NCBI RefSeq assembly: GCF_007004545.3
Contig: NZ_CP045503.2
Span: 3,566,102 to 3,630,101, forward strand
Direction: 5' to 3'
Source of the DNA: Shewanella eurypsychrophilus
Lineage (GTDB): Bacteria > Pseudomonadota > Gammaproteobacteria > Enterobacterales > Shewanellaceae
DNA: 64,000 bases
The notes under the pieces are model-generated. The model worked only from the letters and a program-made list of their open reading frames with translations. It did not search any database and was not told the origin of the DNA. The position numbers and the translations under genes are program-made. Of this stretch, positions 48,023-56,398 are shown piece by piece (positions within the stretch are counted from its first letter, which is position 1; each line of letters opens with the position of its first letter).

Positions 48023-49554
48023 TCTAAATTCCATAATTGAAATGTGAGATAGCTTCCCCATGGGGAAACCTGTTTGGCCAATTGCTGTGTCAATACTTGG
48101 TAATCGACATCGAGCAAAGCAACTTGTGTATTTTCTCTATTGATCTTAGGCTCCACTTCCAGTGTTTGGTTTTCATAAAGTTTAAGCACACGCTTTTTCA
48201 CTACAAGATCAGAGCATAACAAGATATTGGGATCACTTAAGCCTCTCATCTTGGCATAAGCCACAGTCCAAGGTCCGATCCCTTTAATAGATAACCAATC
48301 CTCTGTGTTTCCATCTGGGTTTTCGCTAACATACTGCCCTAACGCCGTTAATGCCGCTTTTCTAGCACCAGGCATTTTAAGCTCATCAAGTGACGCGTTG
48401 GCTATCACTTGGGGCGTAGGGAACAAGGTGATGCACTTGCCAGAGACATTAATTGTTTCGCCATAAGCATTCACAAGTTTATTTAATAATTGAGTCGCTT
48501 GAATAATACTGACTTGTTGCCCGAGTACGGCTCGGCAACCGGCTTCAAATACTGACCATGTTCCCGGTAACCTAAGACCTGTGATAATGCTATCTTTTAC
48601 AAATGAAACCGATGAAACCGATGAAACCACAGCTTCGATTTGAACCATATCAGCATCAAGATCTAACACGCTACGGATCTGATTAATGATATCTTTAAGT
48701 GAGGCTAGATCATCACTAGACGATAAGTGAATATTTACCTTAAAGCCATTTCTATCCTTATGATGAGTGGCTTCAAAATACCCCTTAGACTGGTAAATTT
48801 GAAAGCTCCTGCTATAGGTTTCTTCACCCTTACTCCACTCCATACTTTCAACCATACGCACTTTATAAAATGCCATCTGCTTGGCCCAGTTGAAAGGGGG
48901 TCTATAGGCAAGAAATAGAGATAAAGCGATGCCCTCCAGGGCCGGTGCCCCACATTGACTTACTGAGGACTTAGACTGTTTACGTAAATCTGATGGCGTT
49001 AGTTTCAGTGTTTCTTTAAAGGATTCGTTAAACCTTCGAACACTGTTAAACCCTGATGCAAAGGCTACTTGGGTGATACTTAAGTGTGTTTGGTGCAGTA
49101 ACTGTTTAGCAAACATCAAGTCGCGAAACTGCGCATATTTTTTAGGAGAGGTACCAAAGTTGTCAGTAAACAGTTTTCTTAAGTAACGGCTGGTGATCCC
49201 TAATTTATCTACAAGAGCCTCGATACCGATAGCATCACTACCGGACAATATGCCGGACTCAATCAAAGACAGTGCTCGCTCTATGGTTGTTTGCGTCCCT
49301 TTCCAGGCACTCGATTGCGGTGCACTATCAGGCCGACACCGTAGACAAGGCCTTAACCCTGCAATAGAAGCACTCACCGCAGAGTCGAAATAACGGACAT
49401 TTTTCTCTTTAGGTGCAACTGCTGGACAAATTGGTCGACAAAAAATACCCGTTGTTAATACTCCGATAAAAAATTTTCCGTCAAAGCGAGGATCTCGAGA
49501 AAGTCTCGCCTTTCTACAAGATTCAGAAGATAACTTAGGCATAAGATTTGGCAT
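48019..49554 (-). CDS. Ada zinc domain - AraC HTH - AlkA glycosylase fusion
   Basis: A 511-residue multidomain protein. The Ada N-domain (about 15-85) has zinc ligands in FCRPIC and PCLRCRP, where the first cysteine is the methyl-phosphotriester acceptor. The AraC-type HTH (about 90-190) includes ITQVAFASGFNSVRRFNESF. The AlkA part (about 205-500) has HhH-GPD LSIKGIGPWTVAYAKMRGL and catalytic Asp in LLCSDLVV. It should sense methylation, activate transcription and excise 3-methyladenine. It overlaps ogt downstream, so damage could induce both. Confidence 0.93.
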   Translation of the reverse strand: MPNLMPKLSSESCRKARLSRDPRFDGKFFIGVLTTGIFCRPICPAVAPKEKNVRYFDSAVSASIAGLRPCLRCRPDSAPQSSAWKGTQTTIERALSLIESGILSGSDAIGIEALVDKLGITSRYLRKLFTDNFGTSPKKYAQFRDLMFAKQLLHQTHLSITQVAFASGFNSVRRFNESFKETLKLTPSDLRKQSKSSVSQCGAPALEGIALSLFLAYRPPFNWAKQMAFYKVRMVESMEWSKGEETYSRSFQIYQSKGYFEATHHKDRNGFKVNIHLSSSDDLASLKDIINQIRSVLDLDADMVQIEAVVSSVSSVSFVKDSIITGLRLPGTWSVFEAGCRAVLGQQVSIIQATQLLNKLVNAYGETINVSGKCITLFPTPQVIANASLDELKMPGARKAALTALGQYVSENPDGNTEDWLSIKGIGPWTVAYAKMRGLSDPNILLCSDLVVKKRVLKLYENQTLEVEPKINRENTQVALLDVDYQVLTQQLAKQVSPWGSYLTFQLWNLE

Positions 49555-49720
49555 ATTTCGCAGTCAAATAATCAGATTTAATATCACTACTCTACTGAAT
49601 TATGCTCAAGTGAACTAGCGGAAAACGGAACTCAATGTAAATAGGTAAAGTTAACTCAAGGTTAACAAATTGAGATATGCTAGTTGGAGATATAATCCAA
49701 CCACCATAATTGAGTAACCG

Positions 49721-51550
49721 ATGTTTAAACGATTCGAGAACTGGGTTGATCCCCTCCCCTCAGCAGATCCCGAACAACCGCCAACGGGTATCTATGCGTT
49801 TTGCCGCCATTACACCAAAGGCTTTGAACGCCCGTTGATTATCATGTCTATTATCACCGCAATTTTAGCTGTGTTGGAAGTGTCCTTATTCGGGTTTATG
49901 GGGCAACTTGTGGACTTGTTGGTGGCCCATGACCCCGACACCTTATTCGAAAAAGAAGGTAAAAAACTCATTGGGATGACAGTTCTGGTATTAATAGTGA
50001 TCCCATCCTTGGTCTTATTGCATGCGCTCATTGTTTATCAAGGCCTACTGGGTAATTACCCCATGTCGATAAGGTGGTTAGCTCATCGATATTTGCTTAA
50101 ACAGAGTGTCTCCTTTTACCAGAATGACTTCGCGGGCCGCATTGCTACGAAAGTGATGCAAACCTCACTTGCAGTACGTGAAACCGTCACAAAACTGTTA
50201 GATGTCTTAGTCTATATATTGGTTTATTTCACTTCGATGATAATCATGATTGCTAATGCTGATCTTCGCTTAATGCTACCTATGTTGATCTGGCTTGGAC
50301 TATATACTGCTCTGCAACTAAAGTTTCTACCAAAACTAAAGAAAATATCGACAGAGCAGGCTGATGCTCGCTCTAATATGACAGGGAGAATTGTTGATAG
50401 TTACACGAATATCACCACAGTAAAGCTGTTTTCTCATACTCAGCAAGAAGCAGATTATGCGCAAGGTAGTATGAAAACCTTCCTGCATACTGTGTATAAA
50501 CAGATGCGACTCGTAACAAGCATCAATGTGAGTGTCCAAATCATCAACTACTTGCTTGCATTCACTATTGCAGCAGTATCTATCTGGCTTTGGACCAATA
50601 GTGCAATTACTGTTGGCGCCATTGCTATTGCCATTAGCCTAGCGCTAAGGCTAAACGGTATGTCTCAGTGGATTATGTGGGAGATAAGCTCTCTGTTTGA
50701 AAATATAGGCACTGTTACAGATGGCATGAATACGTTAGCTAAGCCTACTGAGATCCAAGACATTCAAGATGCAAAACCCATTGAAGTTCCCTATGGTGCT
50801 ATTGACTTTAATAATGTCAGTTTCCATTACGGCGAAAAAAAGGGCGTAATAGATAAACTCAACCTAAATATTAAGCCTGGTGAAAAAGTAGGACTTGTAG
50901 GACGCTCTGGTGCAGGTAAATCAACATTAGTGAACTTGCTCATACGCTTTTATGACGTAGAACAGGGTGCTATTGAGATAGATAAACAAAACATTAGCCA
51001 GGTTCAACAAGACTCATTGCGGGCCAATATCGGCATGGTGACTCAAGATACTTCTTTGTTACACCGCTCTATCCGAGAAAATATTCTTTATGGCCATCCT
51101 AATGCCACCGAAGATGAACTAATAAAGGCGATTAAGAGTGCGCAGGCCTATGACTTTATTCAGACCTTATCAGACTCAAATGGCAATATGGGACTTGATG
51201 CCCAAGTGGGTGAACGTGGAGTAAAACTCTCTGGCGGACAAAGGCAGCGCATTGCAATAGCTAGGGTTCTGCTTAAGAATGCGCCAATTTTACTACTCGA
51301 TGAAGCAACATCGGCGCTCGACTCTGAAGTTGAAGCTGCTATTCAAGAGAGCTTGTATCATCTCATGCAAGGTAAAACTGTTATCGCTATCGCACACAGA
51401 CTCTCAACCATCGCAGCGATGGATAGATTAATCGTTTTAGATGAAGGTAACGTTGTCGAACAAGGCACTCATCAGGAGTTAATAAACAGTGGAGGCATAT
51501 ATGCGCAACTTTGGGCACATCAAACCGGCGGCTTCCTCGGAATAGATTAA
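49721..51550 (+). CDS. ABC transporter, fused permease/ATP-binding (exporter half-transporter)
   Basis: A 609-residue type-IV ABC exporter. The six-helix domain is at about 35-335 and the ATPase at about 355-600: Walker A GRSGAGKST, Q-loop VTQDTSLL, signature LSGGQRQR, Walker B ILLLDEATSALDSE, and switch His in IAHRLST. It works as a dimer. Substrate unknown; similar proteins are annotated as multidrug or lipid exporters. Stands alone, with a terminator. Confidence 0.92.
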   Translation: MFKRFENWVDPLPSADPEQPPTGIYAFCRHYTKGFERPLIIMSIITAILAVLEVSLFGFMGQLVDLLVAHDPDTLFEKEGKKLIGMTVLVLIVIPSLVLLHALIVYQGLLGNYPMSIRWLAHRYLLKQSVSFYQNDFAGRIATKVMQTSLAVRETVTKLLDVLVYILVYFTSMIIMIANADLRLMLPMLIWLGLYTALQLKFLPKLKKISTEQADARSNMTGRIVDSYTNITTVKLFSHTQQEADYAQGSMKTFLHTVYKQMRLVTSINVSVQIINYLLAFTIAAVSIWLWTNSAITVGAIAIAISLALRLNGMSQWIMWEISSLFENIGTVTDGMNTLAKPTEIQDIQDAKPIEVPYGAIDFNNVSFHYGEKKGVIDKLNLNIKPGEKVGLVGRSGAGKSTLVNLLIRFYDVEQGAIEIDKQNISQVQQDSLRANIGMVTQDTSLLHRSIRENILYGHPNATEDELIKAIKSAQAYDFIQTLSDSNGNMGLDAQVGERGVKLSGGQRQRIAIARVLLKNAPILLLDEATSALDSEVEAAIQESLYHLMQGKTVIAIAHRLSTIAAMDRLIVLDEGNVVEQGTHQELINSGGIYAQLWAHQTGGFLGID

Positions 51551-51570
51551 TCGTAATTGTCACGCTAATG

Positions 51571-51596
51571 AAAGCCATCATTGAGATGGCTTTTTT
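51571..51596 (+). terminator. Terminator of the ABC exporter gene
   Basis: AAAGCCATC, ATTGA loop, GATGGC, then TTTTTT. Confidence 0.85.
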
Positions 51597-51998
51597 ATGT
51601 CTAAAGGAAATAAGGACAATTCAAAAACTAGGATTATACCAGTTCCATTAAATAAGTGATCATTCAGCGGGAATTAAAAACGCTGTAGGCAAGTAAGGGG
51701 ATTGAAGCTAATAGTTATTCTATACCGAGAGCCACTTACGCAGCAAAAAGTGTTTTTAAACCCGCACTACGTGAGCTTCTCATGACTTCCACTTCTTCGT
51801 TGCATTGTCTCAAAAGGGAATAGCCATTTCTTCAACAATGCGTCTTGAATTTAAAGCCATGAGAAAGCTCTGAATAGGTCATACATTTAATGGAATTGGT
51901 ATTATTACTCAGAAAAAGCAATAAACTGGTAGGTAAAAACTTGCAGGTAATACCCATAGGAATCAACACACAACATGAGCTAGATACAGCAATGAATA
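51597..51998 (+). pseudogene. Small reading frame apparently split by a MITE-like element
   Basis: From ATG 51597 the frame reads MSKGNKDNSKTRII and meets the element at 51637. After the element the same frame resumes as LLLRKSNKLVGKNL... and ends ...MNKVISN-stop. Removing the element and one TA target copy restores an uninterrupted 51-codon frame. The ATG directly follows the T-tract of the upstream terminator and has no ribosome-binding site, so the real start may differ. No family recognised. Confidence 0.35.
51637..51901 (+). repeat. MITE-like inverted-repeat element, family B (265 bp)
   Basis: Ends TACCAGTTCCATTAAATAAG and ...CATTTAATGGAATTGGTA; near-perfect terminal inverted repeats flanked by TA. 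Internal blocks are shared with 32669 and, inverted, 45167. Non-coding. Confidence 0.85.
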
Positions 51999-52047
51999 AA
52001 GTTATCTCCAACTAACAGCTGAAGTAACAAGTCATTTAAAACAGACA

Positions 52048-52074
52048 CAAAAAAACCACCTATTAGGTGGTTTA
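52048..52074 (-). terminator. Terminator of the tRNA-Ala/Glu array
   Basis: AACCACCT, ATT loop, AGGTGGTT; on the minus strand followed by seven T. It lies about 37 bp beyond the last tRNA. Confidence 0.85.
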
Positions 52075-52110
52075 GATGTTTGTTCTTTTGAATAACAAGA
52101 ACGATAAAGA

Positions 52111-52186
52111 TGGTGGAGCCTAGCGGGATCGAACCGCTGACCTCAACACTGCCAGTGTTGCGCTCTCCCAGCTGAGCTAAGGCCCC
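52111..52186 (-). tRNA. tRNA-Ala (GGC)
   Basis: 76 nt with encoded CCA. Cloverleaf reads GGGGCCTTAGCTCAGC..., anticodon arm ACACTGGCAGTGT with GGC at the centre. Last tRNA of the minus-strand array; identical to the copy at 54801. Confidence 0.97.
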
Positions 52187-52224
52187 ATTTCATGCACTGG
52201 AAATAAGCATGAAATTTGAAATAG

Positions 52225-52300
52225 TGGTATCCCCAAGGGGATTCGAACCCCTGTTACCGCCGTGAAAGGGCGGTGTCCTAGGCCTCTAGACGATGGGGAC
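52225..52300 (-). tRNA. tRNA-Glu (TTC), copy 1
   Basis: 76 nt with encoded CCA. Starts GTCCCCATCGTCTAGAGG; anticodon arm CCGCCCTTTCACGGCGG (TTC); T arm AGGGGTTCGAATCCCCT. The first acceptor pair is G-U. Followed (in window order) by spacer type a. Confidence 0.98.
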
Positions 52301-52402
52301 CCGGACTGCATTAGACTCTGCAAAGAGTGAATACTCATTAAGTTCTGTAGGCTAGTACTTAACGCTTGAATAACCAGACCGAAATCTAATTATTTTAAAT
52401 AG

Positions 52403-52478
52403 TGGTATCCCCAAGGGGATTCGAACCCCTGTTACCGCCGTGAAAGGGCGGTGTCCTAGGCCTCTAGACGATGGGGAC
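52403..52478 (-). tRNA. tRNA-Glu (TTC), copy 2
   Basis: Identical to copy 1. It lies between a type-a and a type-b spacer; part of the segment repeated at +1008 bp. Confidence 0.98.
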
Positions 52479-52630
52479 CCGGACATTTATTTTTTAGACT
52501 CTATAAAAATAAAGAGCTTATAGGCTTAGTCTCAAAGGCGTGAGAGTTAAGCTTTACATTGCGATTCATTCTTCTAATAAAGAATGAATCTTTCACATTT
52601 AACCGAATAAACATCAGTTAAAAATAAATT

Positions 52631-52706
52631 TGGTATCCCCAAGGGGATTCGAACCCCTGTTACCGCCGTGAAAGGGCGGTGTCCTAGGCCTCTAGACGAT
52701 GGGGAC
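52631..52706 (-). tRNA. tRNA-Glu (TTC), copy 3
   Basis: Identical to copy 1. Followed by a type-c spacer that begins a 226-bp tandem repeat of tRNA plus spacer. Confidence 0.98.
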
Positions 52707-52856
52707 CCGGACGTACTTGTTTAGACTCTAGTAAACGAAAGAGCTTATAGGTTAATGTTCAAAGGCGTGAGCATTAACGTTACATTGCGACTCCTTTCCT
52801 TTCAAAAAGTGAGTCTTTCGCATTCAACCGAATAAACATCAGTTAAAAAAGAATTT

Positions 52857-52932
52857 TGGTATCCCCAAGGGGATTCGAACCCCTGTTACCGCCGTGAAAG
52901 GGCGGTGTCCTAGGCCTCTAGACGATGGGGAC
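52857..52932 (-). tRNA. tRNA-Glu (TTC), copy 4
   Basis: Identical to copy 1. Exactly 226 bp from copies 3 and 5, with identical type-c spacers on both sides. Confidence 0.98.
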
Positions 52933-53082
52933 CCGGACGTACTTGTTTAGACTCTAGTAAACGAAAGAGCTTATAGGTTAATGTTCAAAGGCGTGAGCAT
53001 TAACGTTACATTGCGACTCCTTTCCTTTCAAAAAGTGAGTCTTTCGCATTCAACCGAATAAACATCAGTTAAAAAAGAATTT

Positions 53083-53158
53083 TGGTATCCCCAAGGGGAT
53101 TCGAACCCCTGTTACCGCCGTGAAAGGGCGGTGTCCTAGGCCTCTAGACGATGGGGAC
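53083..53158 (-). tRNA. tRNA-Glu (TTC), copy 5
   Basis: Identical to copy 1. Followed by the first tRNA-Glu-like relic. It opens a 782-bp unit that repeats from copy 8. Confidence 0.98.
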
Positions 53159-53220
53159 CCGGACATTCATTCTTTAAACTCTACAAATAAAGAGTTGTCT
53201 ATAAGTTCAAATCCGAAGGC

Positions 53221-53308
53221 TATGGATTCGAACCCCTGTTACCGCCGTACTCTCTATTAGAAAACACTGTGCGGTGTCCTAGTCTTGTTCCCTCTAGACG
53301 ATGGGGAC
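53221..53308 (-). pseudogene. tRNA-Glu-like relic 1 (loop insertions, no 3' acceptor strand)
   Basis: Keeps the 5' acceptor strand, D-stem, anticodon-stem bases and TTCGAATCC of tRNA-Glu. There is an insertion of about 8 nt in the D loop (GGAACAAGA region), and the anticodon loop is replaced by about 23 nt (ACAGTGTTTTCTAATAGAGA...). The 3' acceptor strand and CCA are absent. It cannot fold as a chargeable tRNA. Identical to relic 2. Confidence 0.8.
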
Positions 53309-53410
53309 CCGGACTGCATTAGACTCTGCAAAGAGTGAATACTCATTAAGTTCTGTAGGCTAGTACTTAACGCTTGAATAACCAGACCGAAATCTAATTA
53401 TTTTAAATAG

Positions 53411-53486
53411 TGGTATCCCCAAGGGGATTCGAACCCCTGTTACCGCCGTGAAAGGGCGGTGTCCTAGGCCTCTAGACGATGGGGAC
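53411..53486 (-). tRNA. tRNA-Glu (TTC), copy 6
   Basis: Identical to copy 1; corresponds to copy 2 at +1008 bp and to copy 9 at -782 bp. Confidence 0.98.
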
Positions 53487-53638
53487 CCGGACATTTATTT
53501 TTTAGACTCTATAAAAATAAAGAGCTTATAGGCTTAGTCTCAAAGGCGTGAGAGTTAAGCTTTACATTGCGATTCATTCTTCTAATAAAGAGTGAATCTT
53601 TCACATTTAACCGAATAAACATCAGTTAAAAATAAATT

Positions 53639-53714
53639 TGGTATCCCCAAGGGGATTCGAACCCCTGTTACCGCCGTGAAAGGGCGGTGTCCTAGGCCTC
53701 TAGACGATGGGGAC
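53639..53714 (-). tRNA. tRNA-Glu (TTC), copy 7
   Basis: Identical to copy 1; the type-b spacer before it differs from the first b spacer by one base (GAATGAATC to GAGTGAATC). Confidence 0.98.
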
Positions 53715-53864
53715 CCGGACGTACTTGTTTAGACTCTAGTAAACGAAAGAGCTTATAGGTTAATGTTCAAAGGCGTGAGCATTAACGTTACATTGCGACT
53801 CCTTTCCTTTCAAAAAGTGAGTCTTTCGCATTCAACCGAATAAACATCAGTTAAAAAAGAATTT

Positions 53865-53940
53865 TGGTATCCCCAAGGGGATTCGAACCCCTGTTACCGC
53901 CGTGAAAGGGCGGTGTCCTAGGCCTCTAGACGATGGGGAC
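53865..53940 (-). tRNA. tRNA-Glu (TTC), copy 8
   Basis: Identical to copy 1; 226 bp from copy 7 through a type-c spacer and followed by relic 2. Confidence 0.98.
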
Positions 53941-54002
53941 CCGGACATTCATTCTTTAAACTCTACAAATAAAGAGTTGTCTATAAGTTCAAATCCGAAG
54001 GC

Positions 54003-54090
54003 TATGGATTCGAACCCCTGTTACCGCCGTACTCTCTATTAGAAAACACTGTGCGGTGTCCTAGTCTTGTTCCCTCTAGACGATGGGGAC
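54003..54090 (-). pseudogene. tRNA-Glu-like relic 2
   Basis: Base-for-base the same as relic 1, 782 bp away; same D-loop and anticodon-loop insertions and missing 3' acceptor strand. Confidence 0.8.
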
Positions 54091-54192
54091 CCGGACTGCA
54101 TTAGACTCTGCAAAGAGTGAATACTCATTAAGTTCTGTAGGCTAGTACTTAACGCTTGAATAACCAGACCGAAATCTAATTATTTTAAATAG

Positions 54193-54268
54193 TGGTATCC
54201 CCAAGGGGATTCGAACCCCTGTTACCGCCGTGAAAGGGCGGTGTCCTAGGCCTCTAGACGATGGGGAC
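54193..54268 (-). tRNA. tRNA-Glu (TTC), copy 9
   Basis: Identical to copy 1; flanked on both sides by type-a spacers, the second slightly diverged. Confidence 0.98.
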
Positions 54269-54370
54269 CCGGACTGCATTAGACTCTGCAAAGAGTGAAT
54301 ACTCATTAAGTTCTGTAGGCTAGTACTTAACGCTTAAATAACCAGACCAAAGTCTAATTATTATAAATAG

Positions 54371-54446
54371 TGGTATCCCCAAGGGGATTCGAACCCCTGT
54401 TACCGCCGTGAAAGGGCGGTGTCCTAGGCCTCTAGACGATGGGGAC
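54371..54446 (-). tRNA. tRNA-Glu (TTC), copy 10
   Basis: Identical to copy 1; the tRNA-Glu nearest the promoter, preceded in transcription order by relics 4 and 3. Confidence 0.98.
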
Positions 54447-54508
54447 CCGGACATTTATTCTTTAAACTCTACAAATAAAGAGTCGTCTATAAGTTCAAAC
54501 CCGAAGGC

Positions 54509-54596
54509 TATGGATTCGAACCTCTGTTACCGCCGTACTCTCTATAAGAAAACACTGCGCGGTGTCCTAGTCTTGCTCCCTCTAGACGATGGGGAC
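54509..54596 (-). pseudogene. tRNA-Glu-like relic 3
   Basis: Same layout as relics 1-2 with a few substitutions (for example CTATAAG for CTATTAG, and TGCTCC for TGTTCC) and a T-arm change (CCTCTG). Loop insertions lie at the same places, showing they arose once before duplication. Confidence 0.75.
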
Positions 54597-54658
54597 CCGG
54601 ACATTTATTCTTTAAACTCTACAAATAAAGAGTTGTCTATAAGTTCAAACCCGAAGGC

Positions 54659-54755
54659 TATGGATTCGAACCTCACTCTCATTTAAGAGAGCTGCCGTAC
54701 TCCTTACAAACAAGAGCGCGGTGTCCTAGTCTTCTTCCCACTAGACGATGGGGAC
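54659..54755 (-). pseudogene. tRNA-Glu-like relic 4 (extra variable-arm hairpin)
   Basis: The most diverged relic. It has the D-loop insertion, now with CTAGT / ACTAG able to pair fully, and a different anticodon-loop insertion. A third insertion in the variable region forms CTCTC-TTAAAT-GAGAG. The 3' acceptor strand is missing. It lies next to the promoter-proximal tRNA-Ala. Confidence 0.7.
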
Positions 54756-54800
54756 CTTGGACATTTATTATTTAGACTCTATAAATAAAGAGTCGTTAGA

Positions 54801-54876
54801 TGGTGGAGCCTAGCGGGATCGAACCGCTGACCTCAACACTGCCAGTGTTGCGCTCTCCCAGCTGAGCTAAGGCCCC
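54801..54876 (-). tRNA. tRNA-Ala (GGC), promoter-proximal copy
   Basis: Identical to 52111. First tRNA of the transcript, about 76 bp after the -10 element. A tRNA-Ala(GGC) next to gltX is also the E. coli arrangement. Confidence 0.97.
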
Positions 54877-54951
54877 TCACTAACTATCTAGCTTTGCACT
54901 TTTGGATACGCTACTAAGCTTTTGCTTCGTTGTGTCTCAAGTGCGTGGCGC

Positions 54952-54980
54952 ATTCTATGCAGCACACCCAAAAGTGTCAA
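54952..54980 (-). promoter_or_regulatory. Promoter of the tRNA-Ala/Glu array
   Basis: On the minus strand: TTGACA (54980-54975), 17-bp spacer, TAGAAT (54957-54952), then the GC-rich discriminator GCGCCACGC typical of stringently controlled stable-RNA promoters. It overlaps the region just beyond the gltX stop. Confidence 0.85.
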
Positions 54981-54988
54981 CTCGTTTT

Positions 54989-56398
54989 TTAGGAATTTAT
55001 TCTATTTGCTACAAATTCAATCGCTTTGGAGATTCTTTGCTCACAGCGAGTCTTTCCAACTAAGAATAAGGTTAAATCTACCGCAGGTGACATACCAGCA
55101 CCAGTAACAGCCACACGTAAAGGCATACCCACTTTGCCCATTCCCACTTCTAATTCAGCTGCAGTATCTTCAATAGCTTGATGAATCCCTTCTAAAGTCC
55201 ACTCATTAAGTTCAGCTAGTTTCTTCTGAACTAACTGAAGTGGTTCCATAGCAACACCTCTCAGGTGCTTTTTGGCTGCTGTAGCATCAAACTCGGCAAA
55301 ATCTTCATAAAAGTAGCGACTGGAGGCTGCTAACTCTTTTAAGGTTTTAGCACGCTCAGATAAAGCAGTAACGACGACAGATAAAGCAGGACCATTACTG
55401 GTATCAATCTTTTGATCATCCATATGCCATTTCAGTTGCTCTGCTACATATTCAGGAGCCAGCTCCTTTATATAATGCTGATTCAACCAATTTAACTTAT
55501 CAGTATTAAAAGCTGAAGCCGCTTTATTGATATCATCAAGCTTAAATAACTGCTTCATTTCATCAATAGAGAAAATTTCTTGATCGCCATGTGACCAACC
55601 TAAACGAACAAGGTAGTTCAACAGTGCTTCAGGTAGATAACCATCGTCACGATATTGCATAACGCCAACAGCACCATGACGTTTAGACAATTTAGCGCCG
55701 TCATCACCTAAAATCATCGCAACATGGGCATAGTCCGGGATCGGTGCACCTAATGCTTTAAGAATATTGATTTGACGAGGAGTGTTATTAATATGGTCTT
55801 CACCACGCACAACACAGGTGATCCCCATATCCCAATCATCTACAACTACACAGAAGTTATAAGTCGGAGTCCCTTCTGTACGGGCAATAATAAGGTCATC
55901 TAGTTCTGAATTCGAAATTTCAATGCGGCCACGAACATGATCATCAAAAACTACACTGCCTTCGGTTGGATTTTTAAAACGGATCACAAATGGCTCATCA
56001 GTATCACGAGGAGCAAGATCACGACAACAACCATCGTACTTTTGACTCTCGCCTTTTTCGGCTTGTGCTTCACGCATCTTCTCTATACGTTCACGTGAAC
56101 AATAACATTTGTATGCACTGCCCTGTTCTAACATCTGCGCAATGATCTCATTGTATCTGTCAAAACGTTTTGTCTGGTAAAAAGGTCCCTGCTCCCAATT
56201 CAGTCCTAACCATTCCATCCCGTCAAGAATTGCCTGACAGGCTTCAGGTGTTGAGCGTTCAATGTCTGTATCTTCAATGCGAAGCACAAACTCACCATTA
56301 TTAGCACGGGCATATAGCCATGAATAAAGTGCTGTACGAGCACCACCTACGTGAAGAAAACCTGTAGGACTTGGAGCAAAACGCGTCTTAGTCGTCAT
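54989..56398 (-). CDS. gltX: Glutamyl-tRNA synthetase
   Basis: A 469-residue class-I synthetase. HIGH-type motif lies in [22 protein letters not shown]-type motif in KLSKRHG, and cysteine-rich zinc region in KCYCSRERI...CCRDL. The start at 56398 (MTTKTRF) fits the family; the longer frame is rejected. It charges tRNA-Glu, ten genes for which lie directly downstream on the same strand, though these have their own promoter. Gene order tRNA-Ala / gltX / tRNA-Val matches E. coli. Confidence 0.98.
   Translation of the reverse strand: MTTKTRFAPSPTGFLHVGGARTALYSWLYARANNGEFVLRIEDTDIERSTPEACQAILDGMEWLGLNWEQGPFYQTKRFDRYNEIIAQMLEQGSAYKCYCSRERIEKMREAQAEKGESQKYDGCCRDLAPRDTDEPFVIRFKNPTEGSVVFDDHVRGRIEISNSELDDLIIARTEGTPTYNFCVVVDDWDMGITCVVRGEDHINNTPRQINILKALGAPIPDYAHVAMILGDDGAKLSKRHGAVGVMQYRDDGYLPEALLNYLVRLGWSHGDQEIFSIDEMKQLFKLDDINKAASAFNTDKLNWLNQHYIKELAPEYVAEQLKWHMDDQKIDTSNGPALSVVVTALSERAKTLKELAASSRYFYEDFAEFDATAAKKHLRGVAMEPLQLVQKKLAELNEWTLEGIHQAIEDTAAELEVGMGKVGMPLRVAVTGAGMSPAVDLTLFLVGKTRCEQRISKAIEFVANRINS

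Larger units (their letters stand above)
53083..54646. repeat. Tandem segmental duplication within the tRNA-Glu array (782-bp period)
   Basis: Copy 5, relic 1, spacer a and copy 6 (53083-53486) recur as copy 8, relic 2, spacer a and copy 9 (53865-54268) at an offset of exactly 782 bp with no difference noticed. In addition copies 2-4 with their spacers recur as copies 6-8 at +1008 bp with about one base change. The array has therefore grown by recent unequal recombination. The right boundary given is approximate, since later units diverge. Confidence 0.75.

Noticed and set aside
54408..54686. 92-codon plus-strand reading frame
   Set aside because: It runs antisense through tRNA-Glu copy 10 and two tRNA-like relics and repeats itself because the DNA is duplicated; it is not a gene.
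52225..54755. CRISPR-like pattern of regular identical repeats with spacers
   Set aside because: The repeats are complete 76-nt tRNA-Glu genes with anticodon TTC and encoded CCA, and the spacers themselves are repeated; no cas genes are present.
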